From contig CAIIXF020000008.1 in assembly GCA_903813345.2 (NCBI GenBank), positions 3,855,341 to 3,919,340 on the forward strand: a stretch of DNA of 64,000 nucleotides, given 5' to 3'. The position numbers and the translations under genes are program-made. The stretch is from Owenia fusiformis (Eukaryota > Annelida > Polychaeta > Sabellida > Oweniidae). Below the pieces are notes generated by a model. The model ran no database searches. It was not told the DNA's origin and saw only the letters and a list, made by a program, of their open reading frames with translations. How positions within the stretch are numbered: the first letter of the stretch is position 1; each line of letters starts with the position of its first letter. Of the stretch, positions 62,329-64,000 are shown one piece after another.

Positions 62329-63020
62329 CATTTTGAATGCAAAATATAGTCAGACAGGCGATCTTATTTTCAATTGAACAGATACAATCAATATGTCATG
62401 CTAATTTATCCCGTGCCAGGACTATAGTCCTGCGAACGTCTTATTCTTTTGCCTGTACGATTACAACATGGGAGAATTTTCTACGCTTCTTACACTTAAG
62501 ATACCTATTTCAATAGATTCCTTGGTATTTTAGCATTCTTTTCGTGTAGTTGAATCCACAATTGTCTGGGTTTATCGGCAGAACAAAGAAATTTTCATTT
62601 TGATCGCAATATTTGCGTGTAATATTTAACTTATTTCAACCGTCAAATTCTTCCATTTATGGTTATCCGGGCCACTTCCGGGTCAGTCAAACGGGGAATC
62701 CCCTTTGAAATCCAACCGCCATTTTGGAAAGTGATGGAATATCTCTCGATAGAAAAAGAAAAATGTTCCCATTCTGCCAATATACCCAAACAATTGTAGA
62801 TTCAACTACACGAAAAGAATGCTAAAAGGAATCTATTGGAGTAGGTATCTTAAGTTTAAGGGGCGTAGATAATTCCCCCAAGTTGTAATCGTACAGGCAA
62901 AAGAATAAGACGTTCGCAGGACTATGTCCTGGCACGGGATAAATTAGCATGACATATTGATTGTATCTGTTAAATATGAAAATAAGATCGCCTGTCTGAC
63001 TATATTTTGCATTCAAAATG
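62329..63020. mobile_element. Fold-back element, ~240-bp arms, 692 bp
   Basis: The left arm 62329-62571 and right arm 62785-63020 are reverse complements at about 90 percent or better. They open CATTTTGAATGCAAAATATA and close TATATTTTGCATTCAAAATG. The loop of about 210 bp has CACTTCCGGGTCAG, an ETS-type motif, and no ORF. It ends about 200 bp from the stop of copy B. No target duplication was resolved. Confidence 0.88.
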
Positions 63021-63215
63021 AGCGTGTTCTGATTGGTTTGAATTGGACACACTTTGCTTAGCTATGTGTGAATGTGTTTTAATGAATTGACTAAACAGAA
63101 CAATATACATGCTAGCATTATTAAGTTCTTTTATAACAATTTTCTCATAAACAATTTAGAAGCTTTATGTATATAATGGTGATTATGTCAATCCTGATTC
63201 AATAATTGTGGTAAT

Positions 63216-63724
63216 TTAATGAGATGGAAAACGAAGAACGTTTGTAACTTGAGTGTACCCATTATCATTATTTACAAATGACAGTTGAGAAGAGCCCGTT
63301 CCATAGCTGGGATGTGTGATAATGTCACCCCCTCCACGAGCATTCACAGGGTCAGACAGGTAATGGATTATAGTTAAACCATCCATTGAACACCGTCTTG
63401 GTGTCTTTATGATATAATCTCCGTACGCTAAAATATCTCCAGGATAAAGTGCCTTATTATAGGTACCTCTTGCTGCCAGCTCACTGTGTATTATTAGAAG
63501 AAATAAAGTTGTGACAACTTCTGGTGCGTTTCTGTAATAGTGTGCCTTAATTCCCTTCGACTCAATTATCAAACGATATGGACTTTCTTCCCAATAGTTA
63601 GATATCGGTGAAAATGTGTAATTTCCGAGCGGTACATCTGTTCCATTGTAAATCTGACCATCAGTTATCGAGTGACTTACATCTATCCCATACCTCATCT
63701 TGAAATAACCAAGTGCTTTCCTTC
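63216..63724 (-). CDS. Unknown predicted secreted protein, copy B, last exon only
   Basis: One exon of 509 nt, exactly the length and phase of the last exon of copy A, with the acceptor at 63725 (CATAG|GAAGG). It encodes RKALGYFKMRYGIDVSHSI onward to LRFPSH and a stop. Most positions match copy A, including the single Cys in TPRRCSMDG and the NYTFSP sequon. Copy A's NKT sequon has become NKA. The upstream exons for the signal peptide lie beyond the window. The 150 bp after both stops are also alike (TTTTAATGAATTGA, TTTTCTCATAAACAATTT), which shows a segmental duplication spaced about 11 kb, both genes on the minus strand. Confidence 0.85.
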
Positions 63725-63757
63725 CTATGGAATAAAGTACATTGATATTTTAATATT

Positions 63758-64000
63758 AAAGGAGGAGGGAAACTATCGCAGATTTCAGACAGCCATATGT
63801 TGGACTTTGGCTATTTTCTGAGGATTTAAATAGGTGCATTTGATATTTATGAATTCTGGACACCTACTTAGGAGGATGATGACTCTTTAATGCACTCGTT
63901 AAAAAGGTAGAGGGAAAGTATCAAAACAGACTTCGGACAGTCATATGTTGGATGAGGGTATATTCTGAGGATTTTGAATAGGTGCATATGATATTTATGG
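63758..64000. repeat. ~147-bp repeat units in the intron of copy B
   Basis: Two units, about 63758-63855 and 63904-64000, share CAGTCATATGTTGGA-like, TATTCTGAGGATTT and GGTGCATATGATATTTATG blocks. The second is cut by the window end, so the array probably continues. It lies in the same intron position as the 42-bp array of copy A but is unrelated in sequence. Confidence 0.6.

Overview
This is a window of intron-rich, AT-rich animal nuclear DNA. Three conserved bilaterian genes are interrupted by canonical GT-AG introns, the LINEs are of animal type, and DNA transposons, fold-back elements and minisatellites are dense. A marine invertebrate, perhaps a lophotrochozoan such as a mollusc, fits best, but nothing seen fixes the species. 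All splice models were built by hand from exon homology, frame and splice sites. In every multi-exon model the exon lengths sum to an exact open frame.

Layout. 1-4.3 kb: transposon debris, including a long-TIR element carrying a conserved selfish-element ORF. 4.35-9.79 kb (+): a complete seven-exon GH31 glycosidase of the MYORG type, with an N-terminal membrane anchor. 9.8-13.6 kb: intergenic, with a minisatellite split by a small Tc1/mariner-type MITE. 13.66-18.29 kb (-): complete POLR2I (RNA polymerase II subunit RPB9), five exons, 127 residues. 18.72-44.41 kb (+): complete MAP4K3/5-type GCK-family kinase, 27 exons, 897 residues. It lies head to head with POLR2I across about 430 bp. Its introns hold a mariner-type element, hairpins, several minisatellites, a LINE with a full-length reverse-transcriptase ORF, and a two-exon antisense gene for an unknown predicted secreted protein (38.1-39.75 kb, -). 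44.4-52.2 kb: 3' flank, minisatellites and a roughly 600-bp-unit repeat element. 52.2-55.0 kb (-): a three-exon gene for an unknown predicted secreted protein of 254 residues. 55-63.2 kb: duplicated repeats, a LINE 3' fragment and a long fold-back element. 63.2-63.7 kb (-): the last exon of a paralogue of that secreted protein, which runs out of the window.

The most unusual signal is a repeated pattern at exon borders. In all three conserved genes, part of an exon together with its splice site has been copied into the neighbouring intron. The cases are: POLR2I exon 4 acceptor (a 31-bp array of about nine copies), POLR2I exon 3 donor (one copy, later hit by a MITE), MAP4K exon 3 donor (a 38-bp array of about eight copies), MAP4K exon 11 donor, MAP4K exon 19 acceptor (a frame-compatible possible alternative exon), MAP4K exon 23 donor (copied about 3 kb away, next to the nested gene), and GH31 exon 5. 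Seven cases in one window suggest either a local duplication process favouring exon-intron borders in this genome, or a retained supply of decoy splice sites.

The three named genes do different jobs: glycan processing, transcription, and stress/nutrient kinase signalling. I see no operon-like logic beyond the shared POLR2I/MAP4K promoter interval.
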